From NCBI GenBank assembly GCA_035549275.1, contig DASZRH010000030.1, positions 3,255 to 67,254 of the forward strand: a stretch of DNA of 64,000 nucleotides, given 5' to 3'. Shown here one piece after another: positions 32,423 to 41,027 of this stretch. Position 1 is the first letter of the stretch, and each line of letters starts with the position of its first letter. A program made the position numbers and the translations under genes. The notes below the pieces were generated by a model. It was not told the origin of the DNA. It ran no database searches and saw only the letters and a program-made list of their open reading frames with translations. The DNA comes from 2-01-FULL-49-17 sp035549275 (GTDB taxonomy: Bacteria > Patescibacteriota > Minisyncoccia > 2-02-FULL-40-12 > GWA2-44-9).

Positions 32423-33193
32423 TTAAGGTGTTGATAAGTTTTGAGCTAATTGCTGCCATTGTGCGACGGAAAGATTTTCGGCACGGATAGCCGACAAAAG
32501 ACCGGTTTTTTCAAACGCTGCGAGAACGGCTTCCCGGCTATAACGTCCCAGGAGGTTGTTGAGCAGCTGCTTGCGCCTGGAGGAAAAGCCGAGCCGGGCA
32601 ATATCCAGGAAATTAATACCCAATTCCGGCCGTGGCCGGAGGCGGATCACGGCGGAATCCACCGCCGGTATCGGCCGGAAGCTTCCGGCCGATACCGGCA
32701 TGACGATTTCAGGCTCCGTATAGTACTGAATGGCCGCGGCCAGAAGATTCATGTGCGGCGGCTGGGCCAAAATCCGCTGGGCAACCTCTTTTTGAACCAT
32801 TAGCACAAGCAGCTGTGGCCGCGGCCACTTTTCAAGCGCGAGTTTAAGAAATCGCCCGGTGATATAGTACGGTAGATTGGCGACGATTTTATAGCTGTCT
32901 GATACAAGGTTGAATTCTGTAGGATCGAACTCAAGCGCATCCCCTTCTCTGACCTGAACCGACGAATCCAAAAATTCTTTTCGAAGCTCTTCAATCAGAC
33001 GATGGTCTTTCTCGATGGCGATGACGGTGCCCGCGTGCTGGACCAGGAGTCGGGTTAATAGTCCTGTGCCGGGGCCGATCTCCAGTATCGTATCGGTTGC
33101 CGACAGTTCGGCGGCCTCGACAATGCGCGCGGCGACACCGGCATTGATGAGAAAATTTTGGCCCAGCGATTTTTTTGCCGATACATTAGTCAT
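32423..33193 (-). CDS. rsmA: 16S rRNA dimethyladenosine transferase RsmA/KsgA
   Basis: Dimethylates two adjacent adenines in the 3' hairpin of 16S rRNA. The 256-residue product has SLGQNFLI, SAM motif I EIGPGTGLLT, the catalytic NLPYYIT and the late motif FSSRRKQLLNNL. Start 33193 gives the usual short N-terminus and overlaps the helicase gene by 8 bases; longer readings would extend further into it. Confidence 0.95.
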   Translation of the reverse strand: MTNVSAKKSLGQNFLINAGVAARIVEAAELSATDTILEIGPGTGLLTRLLVQHAGTVIAIEKDHRLIEELRKEFLDSSVQVREGDALEFDPTEFNLVSDSYKIVANLPYYITGRFLKLALEKWPRPQLLVLMVQKEVAQRILAQPPHMNLLAAAIQYYTEPEIVMPVSAGSFRPIPAVDSAVIRLRPRPELGINFLDIARLGFSSRRKQLLNNLLGRYSREAVLAAFEKTGLLSAIRAENLSVAQWQQLAQNLSTP

Positions 33194-35159
33194 ATGACAG
33201 AACTTCTTCATAGTCATCGCTCGGGTCCAGCAGCTGATAGTCAAGCAAATCTTGCGGCATTTCGGACAGAAAACGTGACGGCAGATTGACTTCGGTGCTA
33301 CCGAAGATGTTGCGGTACTTGGCGTGGGTCAGAACGAGACGTTCTTTAGCCCGAGTAATGCCAACATAGCAGAGGCGGCGCTCTTCTTCCATTTCGTGAG
33401 GATTGTAGATCGTCCGGCTGTGCGGGAACAGCCCTTCTTCCATGCCGACGATAAAGACCATCGGAAATTCGAGTCCCTTCGACGAGTGCATGGTCATGAG
33501 GTTTACCCGCGCGACATTGTCTTTGCCGCGATCGGCGTCCTGCAGGAGCGCGATTTCTTCCAGAAATCGCGCTCGGCCTTCATCCGGATCGAGATTATCA
33601 TAGCCCCGCGCTACGGTCATCAATTCGCGAATGTTCTCCATCCGCTCCTCAACATTCTCGTAATTGCCGCTTTTGGCCAAACTTAAGGTGCGCAAGTAGT
33701 CCTCATAGCGGATTGATTCAACGATATATTCGATGACTTTTGTGACCGGCCGTTCGGCTGCAACTGCTCGGAGGTCGGCTAAAAGCTCGGCGAATTTTTT
33801 CAAAGCTGCTCCCTTTTTGTTGTCTGTTGCCGCCAATTCTGCCAGGCCTTCGGTGAGGTCTTTTGTGCCGGCGGCGATAATTTTGTTGTATGTGGCTTCG
33901 CCGATGCCGCGAGCCGGCGTGTTGTAGATGCGTTCGAACGCCAAAATATCGGTCGGATTATGGATAAATTTCAGATAACTTAGAATGTCTTTGATTTCTT
34001 TGCGATCGTAGAATTTTAGGCCGCCGACAATCTGGTATGGCAGGTGCTTCACGATGAGCGCCTCTTCGATGGCTCGGGACTGGGCGTGTGTGCGGTAGAG
34101 AATCGTGAAGTCATTCAATTTGTATCCCTGGCGGAGATATTTTACGATCTGCCCGACGACGAAATTAGCTTCGGCCCGCTCGTTGAGCGTTTCTTTGACT
34201 ACGATTCGCTCCCCCGCTCCGTTCTCGGTCCAGAGCGTCTTGGGAATTTGGTTTTTGTTGTTGGAGATAATATGCTGGGCCGCAGCGAGAATCGTCTGGG
34301 TCGAGCGGTAGTTTTGTTCCAGCAGAATAACTTGGGCGTCGGCGTAATCTTTTTGGAAATTCAGAATGTTTCGAATATCAGCTTCGCGGAATGCATAGAT
34401 GGACTGGGCATCGTCGCCGATCACGAAGAGGTTTCGGTGCTTTTGGGCCAGCAGCTGAACGAACTGGTACTGGTCGTGGCTGGTGTCTTGGTATTCATCA
34501 ACGAGAATATATTTCCAAAACTCGTGGTACTTGGCGAGAATGTTCGGATGATCTTTGAAAATTTTGACCGTCAAGACGATCAGGTCGTCAAAATCGAGCG
34601 AGTTCATATTTTTGAGCTGAGTTTGATATTGTTGGTAGAGCTTGGCGACCAGCTTCTCGATGTATTCATGAGGCCGATAGCTGTCGGGCCAGATGAGATC
34701 GGTCTTGAGTTTCGAAATTTTGTTGAGCATAGTCCGCGGGTTGTAGCGCTTGGGATCGATTTCCAGTTCACCCATGATGCGCTTCATGAGTGCAAGCTGA
34801 TCATCACTGCCGAGGATCGAAAACTGGTTGCTGTAGCCCAGAACGCCGATTTCACGGCGCAGAATCCGAAGGCCCAATGAATGAAAGGTGCTGATTGCCG
34901 GCAATTCTTGTGATTTCTTTTTGGCTGTGCCCAGGAGCGTGCCAATGCGTTCTTTCATTTCGTTGGCGGCCTTGTTGGTAAAAGTGATGGCGAGAATGCT
35001 GGCCGGCGGGATGCCGGAAGCGATCAGATATGCGACTCGATGTGTGAGGCAGCGTGTTTTGCCGGAACCGGGTCCGGAGATAACCAAAACCGGGCCGTCG
35101 AGCGTTTTGACGGCTTCAATTTGCTTATCATTCAACCCTCTCAAGATCGCGTCCTTCAT
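33186..35159 (-). CDS. UvrD/PcrA-type DNA helicase
   Basis: Superfamily 1A 3'-5' helicase for repair and replication restart. The 657-residue product shows motif Q in LNDKQIEAV, Walker A GPGSGKTR, motif Ia TFTNKAANEM, Walker B VDEYQDTS, motif III VIGDDAQSIYAFR, motif IV QNYRSTQTIL, motif V TMHSSKGLEFP and motif VI YVGITRAKERL. It is slightly shorter than classic PcrA, with a reduced C-terminal tail. It is upstream of rsmA in the same unit. Confidence 0.95.
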   Translation of the reverse strand: MKDAILRGLNDKQIEAVKTLDGPVLVISGPGSGKTRCLTHRVAYLIASGIPPASILAITFTNKAANEMKERIGTLLGTAKKKSQELPAISTFHSLGLRILRREIGVLGYSNQFSILGSDDQLALMKRIMGELEIDPKRYNPRTMLNKISKLKTDLIWPDSYRPHEYIEKLVAKLYQQYQTQLKNMNSLDFDDLIVLTVKIFKDHPNILAKYHEFWKYILVDEYQDTSHDQYQFVQLLAQKHRNLFVIGDDAQSIYAFREADIRNILNFQKDYADAQVILLEQNYRSTQTILAAAQHIISNNKNQIPKTLWTENGAGERIVVKETLNERAEANFVVGQIVKYLRQGYKLNDFTILYRTHAQSRAIEEALIVKHLPYQIVGGLKFYDRKEIKDILSYLKFIHNPTDILAFERIYNTPARGIGEATYNKIIAAGTKDLTEGLAELAATDNKKGAALKKFAELLADLRAVAAERPVTKVIEYIVESIRYEDYLRTLSLAKSGNYENVEERMENIRELMTVARGYDNLDPDEGRARFLEEIALLQDADRGKDNVARVNLMTMHSSKGLEFPMVFIVGMEEGLFPHSRTIYNPHEMEEERRLCYVGITRAKERLVLTHAKYRNIFGSTEVNLPSRFLSEMPQDLLDYQLLDPSDDYEEVLSYD

Positions 35160-35239
35160 GCGTCCATATTCTACCGCATTTCTTGAAAAATGTGGACTAC
35201 ATCCGTGCGAATTGGAACCAAGTGATGCGGGAAATTAAA

Positions 35240-35482
35240 CTAATTGGTTCCGCTTACGCCGAACAATACTTTTAACTTGTTTCTGTTCTTTTTCTTTATT
35301 TCAAACCCCAAATTAGTCGATAAAATAAAAACCGTCTTAAAAACCCAGAAACGAAGATAATAACCACTTATGATTTTAGGTTTAACAAACTTGGGAGTTC
35401 GGTATTCATTATCTCCATTTTCTATTTCGGTCGATAAAAAAGTGTCGTTACCGAAACCTATCTCTGCAAATACTTTTTTCAT
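35240..35482 (-). CDS. Small conserved-looking hypothetical protein
   Basis: The 80-residue product, MKKVFAEIGFGNDTFLST..., alternates hydrophobic strands with basic turns (PKFVKPKI, YYLRFWVFKTVFILSTNLGFE, ends KKKNRNKLKVLFGVSG). It is AT-rich relative to its neighbours, but the residue pattern looks like a folded beta-rich protein, not noise. A TATTAG box lies directly before its ATG, so it may be leaderless. It lies between the helicase gene and a tRNA. No function can be assigned. Confidence 0.55.
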   Translation of the reverse strand: MKKVFAEIGFGNDTFLSTEIENGDNEYRTPKFVKPKIISGYYLRFWVFKTVFILSTNLGFEIKKKNRNKLKVLFGVSGTN

Positions 35483-35505
35483 AATGGTTCTAATACAAAC
35501 AAATT

Positions 35506-35579
35506 TGGTGGACCTGGCGAGAATCGAACTCGCGCCTCCGCAATGCGAATGCGGCGTTGTACCACTTAACTACAGGCCC
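35506..35579 (-). tRNA. tRNA-Ala (anticodon CGC)
   Basis: Minus strand: acceptor GGGCCTG/CAGGTCC with the G3-U70 wobble that marks alanine tRNAs, anticodon stem CCGCA/TGCGG, loop TTCGCAT giving CGC, encoded CCA. Confidence 0.94.
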
Positions 35580-35592
35580 CTGACATATACTG

Positions 35593-35663
35593 TCGGGCTG
35601 CCGAGAATCGAACTCGGTCTTCACGAACCCGAATCGTGCGTACTACCGGCATACTCCAGCCCG
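35593..35663 (-). tRNA. tRNA-Pro (anticodon CGG)
   Basis: Minus strand: acceptor CGGGCTG/CAGCCCG with the C1-G72 pair usual for proline tRNA, anticodon stem CACGA/TCGTG, loop TTCGGGT giving CGG. No encoded CCA. Confidence 0.93.
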
Positions 35664-35706
35664 AATATCCGCTCTATAATACCAAATTTTAAGATTTTGA
35701 CCAGGG

Positions 35707-36144
35707 TTAGCGGTGGCCCGTGCTGCCGAACCCGCCGCGCGTTTTGGCTTTCATTTTGGAAGTTTCTCGCCACGTCGCGCGGGAGAATTTCAGGAGAATT
35801 CCCTGTGCTACGCGCGTCCCCTTTTCAACAGTTACTGTCTTTCGGGTAAAATTGTGCGCCAGGAACTTGTACTCATCTTCATCCCCGGCATAGTCGGTAT
35901 CAATAATGCCAACTCCGTTTACGGGTAAAAGGCCGAGCTTGTGCAGCGAACTGCGGGCCGCCAGCAGCACAAAATAACCCTTAGGAACGGCAATGGCCAC
36001 ATTCAGCGGAATCAACGCGGTTACGCCAGGCTTGAGGGTTACTGTTTCCCGCGCCGCAAGATCGAAACCGGCTGCGCCGGCGGTTTTGTATTCCGGGAGT
36101 GGAAGCGATGGGTCAAACCGTTTAATCTTGATCTGTTTCAACAT
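35707..36144 (-). CDS. dut: Deoxyuridine triphosphatase (dUTPase)
   Basis: Hydrolyses dUTP to dUMP, keeping uracil out of DNA. The 145-residue product carries all five trimeric dUTPase motifs in order: AGFDLAA, ARSSL, GVGIIDTDYAGDEDE (catalytic Asp in the motif), KGTRVAQG and the C-terminal RGGFGSTG. ATG 36144 is preferred; it overlaps the end of cca by 23 bases, and an upstream start would only extend into cca. Confidence 0.96.
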   Translation of the reverse strand: MLKQIKIKRFDPSLPLPEYKTAGAAGFDLAARETVTLKPGVTALIPLNVAIAVPKGYFVLLAARSSLHKLGLLPVNGVGIIDTDYAGDEDEYKFLAHNFTRKTVTVEKGTRVAQGILLKFSRATWRETSKMKAKTRGGFGSTGHR

Positions 36145-37570
36145 GGTATTTTTCGGCAATGGCTTCGTCTTCAGCTTGCTGGGCGCGGTGTATCTTTTCC
36201 AGGGCCGCGGTAAGTTCTGCGGGCGTGCTCTTGTCCAGTTCGTGAATGCGGCCGACGAGATGGTCGCGCTCATTCAGGGCTGGGTTCTCAAGCACTTCAG
36301 CCAAAAGCATATTCAGAACGAGCCCGACTTTCGGGCCTGGGCCGCCAGAAAGTTCATTCATGACGTCATGCCCATTCACCTTGAGCATTTTAACCGAGAT
36401 GGGGTCCTTGGAAACTTTCTCTATCATGTATTTGAGGTGGCGCAATTTGTATGGGACGGCTTTCGGCCGGCCTGATCCGATTCGGTCGGCCTCTCGGAGC
36501 TTCAGGAGATCTTCGACGTTTTCGGTGCCGACATTGGCGACCAGGCGGCGGACGGAAGATTCGGTGACCTCGCCGACGTTATAGAAAAACATGTGGTAGC
36601 GGACGAGCTTCACCAGGCGATCAGCTAGATCGTTGGGAAGCTTCAAGCGTTCGGCGATGCTGGCAACCATGCGGGCGCCGATGACTTCGTGGCCATAGAA
36701 TGTGGCGTGAGTGCCTTCGCCGCGCTTGGAGCGGGGCTTGCCGATGTCGTGAAAGAGCGCCGCTAGGCGGACGGCAGTCGAATAGCCCTGGTCGGCGGCG
36801 TATTTCAGCGCCAGCGCGTTATGTTCCCAGACGGTATAGATATGGTGGAGATTTTGGGTGACCCCGATCCCCTCGCGCAGTTCGGGCAGGATATACTTCA
36901 GAAGGCCGAGTTCTTCCAAAAGCAGAATGCCGTGATACGCGCACGGCGATTCGATGATTTTGAGGAATTCATCGCGAATTCGTTCTTTCGAAATCGCTTC
37001 CAGCCACGCGGCGCTGGCGACGATCGCCGCGCGCGTCGGCTTATCAAGGGCAAAATCCAGAACCGTAGCGAAGCGCGCAGCGCGCAACAGGCGCAAGGCA
37101 TCTTCGGAAAAACGCTTATTCGGATCGCCGACCGTCCGCAGGACTTTGTTATTGATATCTTCTCGGCCGCCGAAGTTATCAATAACAGTCCTGTCGGCGG
37201 CCATTGCTATGGCGTTGACGGTGAAATCGCGGCGCGACAAATCTTCGCTCAAGGTCTTGGCGAATCGAATCTCATCCGGATGGCGCTTGTCGGTGTACTT
37301 CCCTTCAATGCGGTAGGGCGTTACCTCGATGATGGCCAGGGCCGGGTCTTCGGAACTAGTTTTGATGCCGACAGTGCCGAAATTATTCTCGTAGATGTGT
37401 TCGGGAAATAATTTCTGAATTTCTTCGGGTGCAGCGTTGGTGGTAATGTCCCAATCTTTCGGTGGCAGGCCGCGCAAGAGGTCCCTGACGCAGCCGCCGA
37501 CTGCATACGCTTCAAAACCGCCCATGCGGAGGGTTTCTAGAACTGTCAGAACTTCAGATGGTAGTGTCAT
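36122..37570 (-). CDS. tRNA nucleotidyltransferase (CCA-adding type, HD domain)
   Basis: Adds or repairs the CCA end of tRNAs. The 482-residue product has the class II nucleotidyltransferase head: YAVGGCVRDLLRG, the metal-binding DWDITT, RRDFTVNA and RLLRAARF. A central HD domain follows (LAALFHDIGKPRSK) and a helical tail. This fits the mixture of tRNAs here with and without encoded CCA. A poly(A) polymerase activity cannot be excluded from sequence. Confidence 0.93.
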   Translation of the reverse strand: MTLPSEVLTVLETLRMGGFEAYAVGGCVRDLLRGLPPKDWDITTNAAPEEIQKLFPEHIYENNFGTVGIKTSSEDPALAIIEVTPYRIEGKYTDKRHPDEIRFAKTLSEDLSRRDFTVNAIAMAADRTVIDNFGGREDINNKVLRTVGDPNKRFSEDALRLLRAARFATVLDFALDKPTRAAIVASAAWLEAISKERIRDEFLKIIESPCAYHGILLLEELGLLKYILPELREGIGVTQNLHHIYTVWEHNALALKYAADQGYSTAVRLAALFHDIGKPRSKRGEGTHATFYGHEVIGARMVASIAERLKLPNDLADRLVKLVRYHMFFYNVGEVTESSVRRLVANVGTENVEDLLKLREADRIGSGRPKAVPYKLRHLKYMIEKVSKDPISVKMLKVNGHDVMNELSGGPGPKVGLVLNMLLAEVLENPALNERDHLVGRIHELDKSTPAELTAALEKIHRAQQAEDEAIAEKYHVETDQD

Positions 37571-37581
37571 GGCAAAATATG

Positions 37582-37653
37582 TGCCCTCGGTACGAATTGA
37601 ACGTACATCAAGCCCTTAGGACGGGCCCGTTCTATCCTTTGAACTACGAGGGC
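37582..37653 (-). tRNA. tRNA-Arg (anticodon CCU)
   Basis: Minus strand: acceptor GCCCTCG/CGAGGGC, anticodon stem GGCCC/GGGCT, loop GTCCTAA giving CCT. No encoded CCA. Upstream of and on the same strand as the CCA-adding enzyme gene. Confidence 0.93.
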
Positions 37654-37714
37654 AAGGATGCGGGTTTCATCTTGCGAGGATATCATTTTTATGGTATTTT
37701 TTCAATTGCATTTA

Positions 37715-37790
37715 GGGCCGCTAGCTCATCTGGTAGAGCGCTTCCATGGCATGGAAGAGGTGACCGGTTCGATTCCGGTGCGGTCCACCA
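37715..37790 (+). tRNA. tRNA-Ala (anticodon GGC)
   Basis: Acceptor GGGCCGC/GCGGTCC with the alanine-specific G3-U70, anticodon stem CTTCC/GGAAG, loop ATGGCAT giving GGC, encoded ACCA. Divergent from tRNA-Arg(CCU). Confidence 0.95.
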
Positions 37791-37835
37791 AATTTGATTT
37801 GACGAAGAACGCAATCCGCGCGCGTGGAAGAATAA

Positions 37836-37871
37836 AAAATAAGACATCTTTTGTTTAAGATGTCTTATTTT
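37836..37871. terminator. Bidirectional terminator after tRNA-Ala
   Basis: A 15-bp perfect stem (37836-37850 with 37857-37871) with A-rich and T-rich arms. It serves tRNA-Ala on the plus strand and overlaps the 3' end of the minus-strand gene at 37865. Confidence 0.85.
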
Positions 37872-38098
37872 ACGTTGCTTTGCATAACTTTCACGCGTCT
37901 AATACTTGTTATCTTGCTATTCGGAATATCTAGATAATCCGTAACATGATCTTCTGTCGCATTGAAAGCAACCCGTATAGATTCGGGCATCTCTCGTATT
38001 AATACACCCGTACAGATATATTCTCTATCTTGCTTGCCGGTAAACGAGACCTCTATATATATATTCGATACGTTTTTTTCTGGATAAAATTTCTTCAT
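37865..38098 (-). CDS. Small hypothetical protein
   Basis: Unrecognised 77-residue product with alternating strand-like segments (NIYIEVSFTGK, EYICTGVLIREM, KITSIRRVKVMQ). These suggest a small beta-barrel or Hfq/SH3-like fold, but no signature is clear. It overlaps the upstream gene by 4 bases (ATGA). Both are more AT-rich than the flanking core genes, hinting at different ancestry. Confidence 0.6.
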   Translation of the reverse strand: MKKFYPEKNVSNIYIEVSFTGKQDREYICTGVLIREMPESIRVAFNATEDHVTDYLDIPNSKITSIRRVKVMQSNVK

Positions 38099-38586
38099 TG
38101 CATCTTCTTTATTATCTTGATGACTGAGATTGGTATGACATAAAATGTCGGTCGTTTTTTTGGGTGCTCAATTCTTGAATTTCGATATCTCTTGGTTGTT
38201 GTAGGATTAGAAACTATCAAGCGCTGCGAGTCCACATCTTCAAGCACGCCGACAGTTTTTATCAAAGAACATTTCCTGCGCTTCGAATACGAGACGAGCG
38301 TTACGTCCTCCCATTTTACCAAAATCTTATCGCCTTGTTTTGCGTCACACTCTAACGAAGTTTTTTTTTGCTTCTTGTTTCCCTTGTGTATCAAACTTGG
38401 TGGTATGAGCAGACCACGAACAATTCCGTCGAATCTTGGTCTTATTTGTCTTACAAATTCAACGCGTACAGACTGTTCGTCTTTTGAGACATATCCGCAG
38501 GCTTCATGTATTCGAAATATGCTCGTACTGTATGTGGGCGTATAGAGATAATATGAATCTATGTATTTTATGATTTTTGCAATCAT
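38095..38586 (-). CDS. Hypothetical protein
   Basis: Unrecognised 163-residue basic protein without signal or membrane segment. It begins MIAKIIKYIDSYYLYTP and has basic central (KGNKKQKKTSLE) and C-terminal (KRYRNSRIEHPKKRPTF) stretches that could contact nucleic acid. A TAGAAT box on the minus strand (38593-38598) lies 6 bases before the ATG, a leaderless arrangement. It is first of a two-gene AT-rich unit. Confidence 0.6.
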   Translation of the reverse strand: MIAKIIKYIDSYYLYTPTYSTSIFRIHEACGYVSKDEQSVRVEFVRQIRPRFDGIVRGLLIPPSLIHKGNKKQKKTSLECDAKQGDKILVKWEDVTLVSYSKRRKCSLIKTVGVLEDVDSQRLIVSNPTTTKRYRNSRIEHPKKRPTFYVIPISVIKIIKKMQ

Positions 38587-38656
38587 GAGTTAATTCTAGC
38601 AAATTAAGAAGGGGTGGACACAAAAGAGATGCCCACCCACAAAAAGAGTTTCCGAT

Positions 38657-38869
38657 CTATTTCTTCCCGAAGATAGATGACCAGAAACTCTCCGCTCGCG
38701 ATCCAGACTCATCTGTCTTGCTGAATCTTTCTGAGTTCTTAGAAGAGTTTCCTCTCTCAAAAACCCCAGCTTTCTCGGCGTCATCTCGAGCAGCATGTTC
38801 CGCCCGGGCGACGTCTTTCAGCGAATCTCCGCTGTGTTTGGACGTGTCACGATCTGTCCATTTACCCAC
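38657..38869 (-). CDS. Small hydrophilic protein with a strong Shine-Dalgarno
   Basis: Unrecognised 70-residue, charged, probably helical or disordered protein rich in Ser, Glu, Lys and Asp (DSLKDVARAEHAARDDAEKAG; ending FWSSIFGKK). The GTG start at 38869 is preceded, 8 bases away, by AAGGAGGTGA, an essentially perfect anti-SD match. This is very unusual here, where most starts lack any SD. A TTGACA lies upstream near 38970. The SD decides the start over a longer TTG reading. Confidence 0.6.
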   Translation of the reverse strand: MGKWTDRDTSKHSGDSLKDVARAEHAARDDAEKAGVFERGNSSKNSERFSKTDESGSRAESFWSSIFGKK

Positions 38870-39082
38870 CCTTCTCACCTCCTTTTGGGTCGGTTTAAGG
38901 TACGCACCAAAACAGAACCATTCTGCTTTGTCTGTGTACAATATTGCCTACCACCTACTCTTCTGTCAATACTTTCAGGGTGGAGTACTATTTGACTATG
39001 GATTTTAACGTCATTCATCAGTCTCCACTACCCATTGCGTTCGATGCAAAATTTTGATATCGTATACAACTGCCCTTTCAAA

Positions 39083-40408
39083 ATGGCACACACTATGCAT
39101 ACCAACACTATGAACACGCATGATATCCTTCAGCAGTATCGTCAGAAAATCGATCCATCGGTAAAAACCGATTTTAAAGATCCGGTTATTCTTGCTCTTG
39201 CCCGAACCATTGCCGACGAGCTTGTTCGCGCGGCGGCGGACTTCCAGGAACTGGTTGCGCTTGAGAAACAGACCACGGCTTCGGAGGTAAAGCGCACGCT
39301 TCCCAATTTACTGCATTTGGCCGTAAAGCTTGCTCGCTCTCGTGCAGCCATACTTGGATCACGGCCCTTCCTTGCTTCGATTATCCTTCCCGCCTATGGA
39401 GAGAATATCCGCATGAAAGAACGCGGTACCGGCCCGGATCGGCACCCCAACGGTGAGAATTTCATCATTGAGAAAAGCAAGCAGCTCGAATGGCTGTTTG
39501 CGGGTTCGCCGAGCACGTATGAAGTGACGATCGTAGATGATATGTCCAAGCCTGACCCCGAGACAAGCGGCCATGCTGCCGCTGCAGTGATCACCGGCAA
39601 CAGTATTCCTAATTTCCGTGTTCTATTTTTGGAAGACGGCGTCCGGAACGAAAAAGGGGGCGATACGATTGTTGCCCGGGCCTTAGTCGGCGTTGAGCAT
39701 CCCAAAAACACCAAGAAGGCTGGCGCGGTCTACTACGGTATCGCCAAGGCCATCGAGAAACACGGCATAGCCGATTTCCATGTGATTGTCTTGACCGATT
39801 GCGATCTCTCGGTCGATATCGGCCAGCTCGGAAATTTGGCCAATCCAATTCTGAACGCTGCTGCCATGGCGGCAGCCGGCTCACGCCGGCTGCCTGAATC
39901 CATACTGGAGATTGAAGCGGCTCGGAATCTCCGCGCTAACACGGCCCGATATTTCCGCGAGCTCTTGCTGAAAGGTTTGCTGCCCAAGGATACCCAGTGC
40001 GGCGCCAAAGCATTTGCGGCCGCGGCGCTCAGCGAAGTCATCTCTTCTGGCATGCAGATTCTTGATTTCTCTTTCGACATCGAGCTGTTGACCAAGATTG
40101 CACTTCGGTACTCCCCTAACAAAGCGGTGCCCGTAGCGGTCGCGTGGTTCGACAGCGCCGAGCTGACGACCACGGATTCATCGGTTCACTTCAACATCAT
40201 GAAGGCCCAGCTGGCGATTGCCAAAAGCAACCAGACTGGCTCCGGACCTGTATTCGATGAGGCTGTGGCGGTATCGGAACACCTTACGTCCGATGAAGGT
40301 GTCTGGCTCAAACTCTTGGAAAACCTGAAAGACCAACCGGCGATCGTTGAAAAGGTTCAGTCCTTTGATCCGGCCATCTTGCCAACATTAAAGAAACTGT
40401 CGGTATAG
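39083..40408 (+). CDS. Family 2 glycosyltransferase-like protein
   Basis: The 441-residue product has the GT-A nucleotide-sugar fold markers: ASIILPAYGE, VTIVDDMSKPD, the DxD-type LTDCDLSVDIG, and DTQCGAKAF typical of dolichol/polyprenyl-phosphate sugar transferases. An unusual N-terminal helical domain of about 90 residues precedes it, and a C-terminal helical domain follows. No membrane segments are evident, so the enzyme is probably cytosolic or peripheral and makes surface polysaccharide or glycolipid. Several in-frame ATGs exist (39035, 39083, 39110); 39083 is a compromise and the true start is uncertain. Confidence 0.82.
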   Translation: MAHTMHTNTMNTHDILQQYRQKIDPSVKTDFKDPVILALARTIADELVRAAADFQELVALEKQTTASEVKRTLPNLLHLAVKLARSRAAILGSRPFLASIILPAYGENIRMKERGTGPDRHPNGENFIIEKSKQLEWLFAGSPSTYEVTIVDDMSKPDPETSGHAAAAVITGNSIPNFRVLFLEDGVRNEKGGDTIVARALVGVEHPKNTKKAGAVYYGIAKAIEKHGIADFHVIVLTDCDLSVDIGQLGNLANPILNAAAMAAAGSRRLPESILEIEAARNLRANTARYFRELLLKGLLPKDTQCGAKAFAAAALSEVISSGMQILDFSFDIELLTKIALRYSPNKAVPVAVAWFDSAELTTTDSSVHFNIMKAQLAIAKSNQTGSGPVFDEAVAVSEHLTSDEGVWLKLLENLKDQPAIVEKVQSFDPAILPTLKKLSV

Positions 40409-40418
40409 CATAGCAACG

Positions 40419-40447
40419 AATCCGGCCCCTTCGGGGCCGGATTTTTT
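40419..40447 (+). terminator. Terminator after the glycosyltransferase gene
   Basis: An 11-bp perfect GC-rich stem (40419-40429 with 40433-40443, loop TTC) followed by a run of T: a textbook intrinsic terminator. Confidence 0.93.
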
Positions 40448-40453
40448 ACACTC

Positions 40454-40482
40454 TTGACCAATTTATATTTTTTGATTATAAT
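40454..40482 (+). promoter_or_regulatory. Promoter after the terminator
   Basis: TTGACC (40454-40459), 17-base spacer, TATAAT (40477-40482). Transcription would start near 40489, which rules out the TTG at 40454 as a start codon for the following gene. Confidence 0.8.
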
Positions 40483-40531
40483 TGCAACAGTCGCGGTTTT
40501 TGTTCTTTTAGTACGCGACGGGAAGGGAGCC

Positions 40532-40948
40532 ATGTTAGCGACTGCCCAACAGAAGACGACGGAATCCCGGGACACGTTCAAAAGCGTCGTTTTGTGGATC
40601 CGCCGCGTTGTGGCCGGCGAGGAATTGCCGGTCCCGGCGGAAGTGGCTGCCGTCGTGCGGTTAGCCGAACGTTCGAGCAAGGTCCTGTATTGGATCTTTG
40701 CGACGGCGAGAAACACGGCGCCTGCTACGCGGAAGGCCATGATCGCGGAGGGCGATCAGCTCCGGAAAAACGCGCTGGATGTTCTGGCGCGTGTCCGCGG
40801 ACCGGTCAGCGAGCTTCGCGAGCTGACCGAGAGTTCCTTCCCTCCCCGCGGCATCGTCGCCGCGAGCGAGGACTTGCATCGAGCTGTCAGCCAGCTTGAG
40901 GCCAGTCTCGAAAAGGCCGATCAAGATCGGAGGCATCTGATCGGTTAG
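40532..40948 (+). CDS. Hypothetical helical protein
   Basis: Unrecognised. From ATG 40532 the product has 138 residues, mostly helical and rich in Ala, Arg and Val (VVRLAERSSKVLYWIFATARN; ASEDLHRAVSQLEASLEKADQ). The frame is open upstream and would add a hydrophobic stretch like a membrane anchor, but that part overlaps the promoter at 40454-40482 and may be coincidental. A purine-rich AAGG lies 5 bases before the ATG. GC content and codon choice look higher than in neighbouring genes, suggesting separate origin. Confidence 0.55.
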   Translation: MLATAQQKTTESRDTFKSVVLWIRRVVAGEELPVPAEVAAVVRLAERSSKVLYWIFATARNTAPATRKAMIAEGDQLRKNALDVLARVRGPVSELRELTESSFPPRGIVAASEDLHRAVSQLEASLEKADQDRRHLIG

Positions 40949-40977
40949 GAGGCGCTATGTGTAGCGGCCAAGCGACA

Positions 40978-41027
40978 ACGCCGGTGAGCGTGACCAGGAT
41001 GGTCACCGCTCACCGGCGTGTTTTGTT
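40978..41027 (+). terminator. Terminator after the helical hypothetical gene
   Basis: A long hairpin: 13 bp (40978-40990 with 41007-41019), then 5 bp (40991-40995 with 41001-41005), with one bulged C at 41006, followed by a T-rich stretch. Confidence 0.88.
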
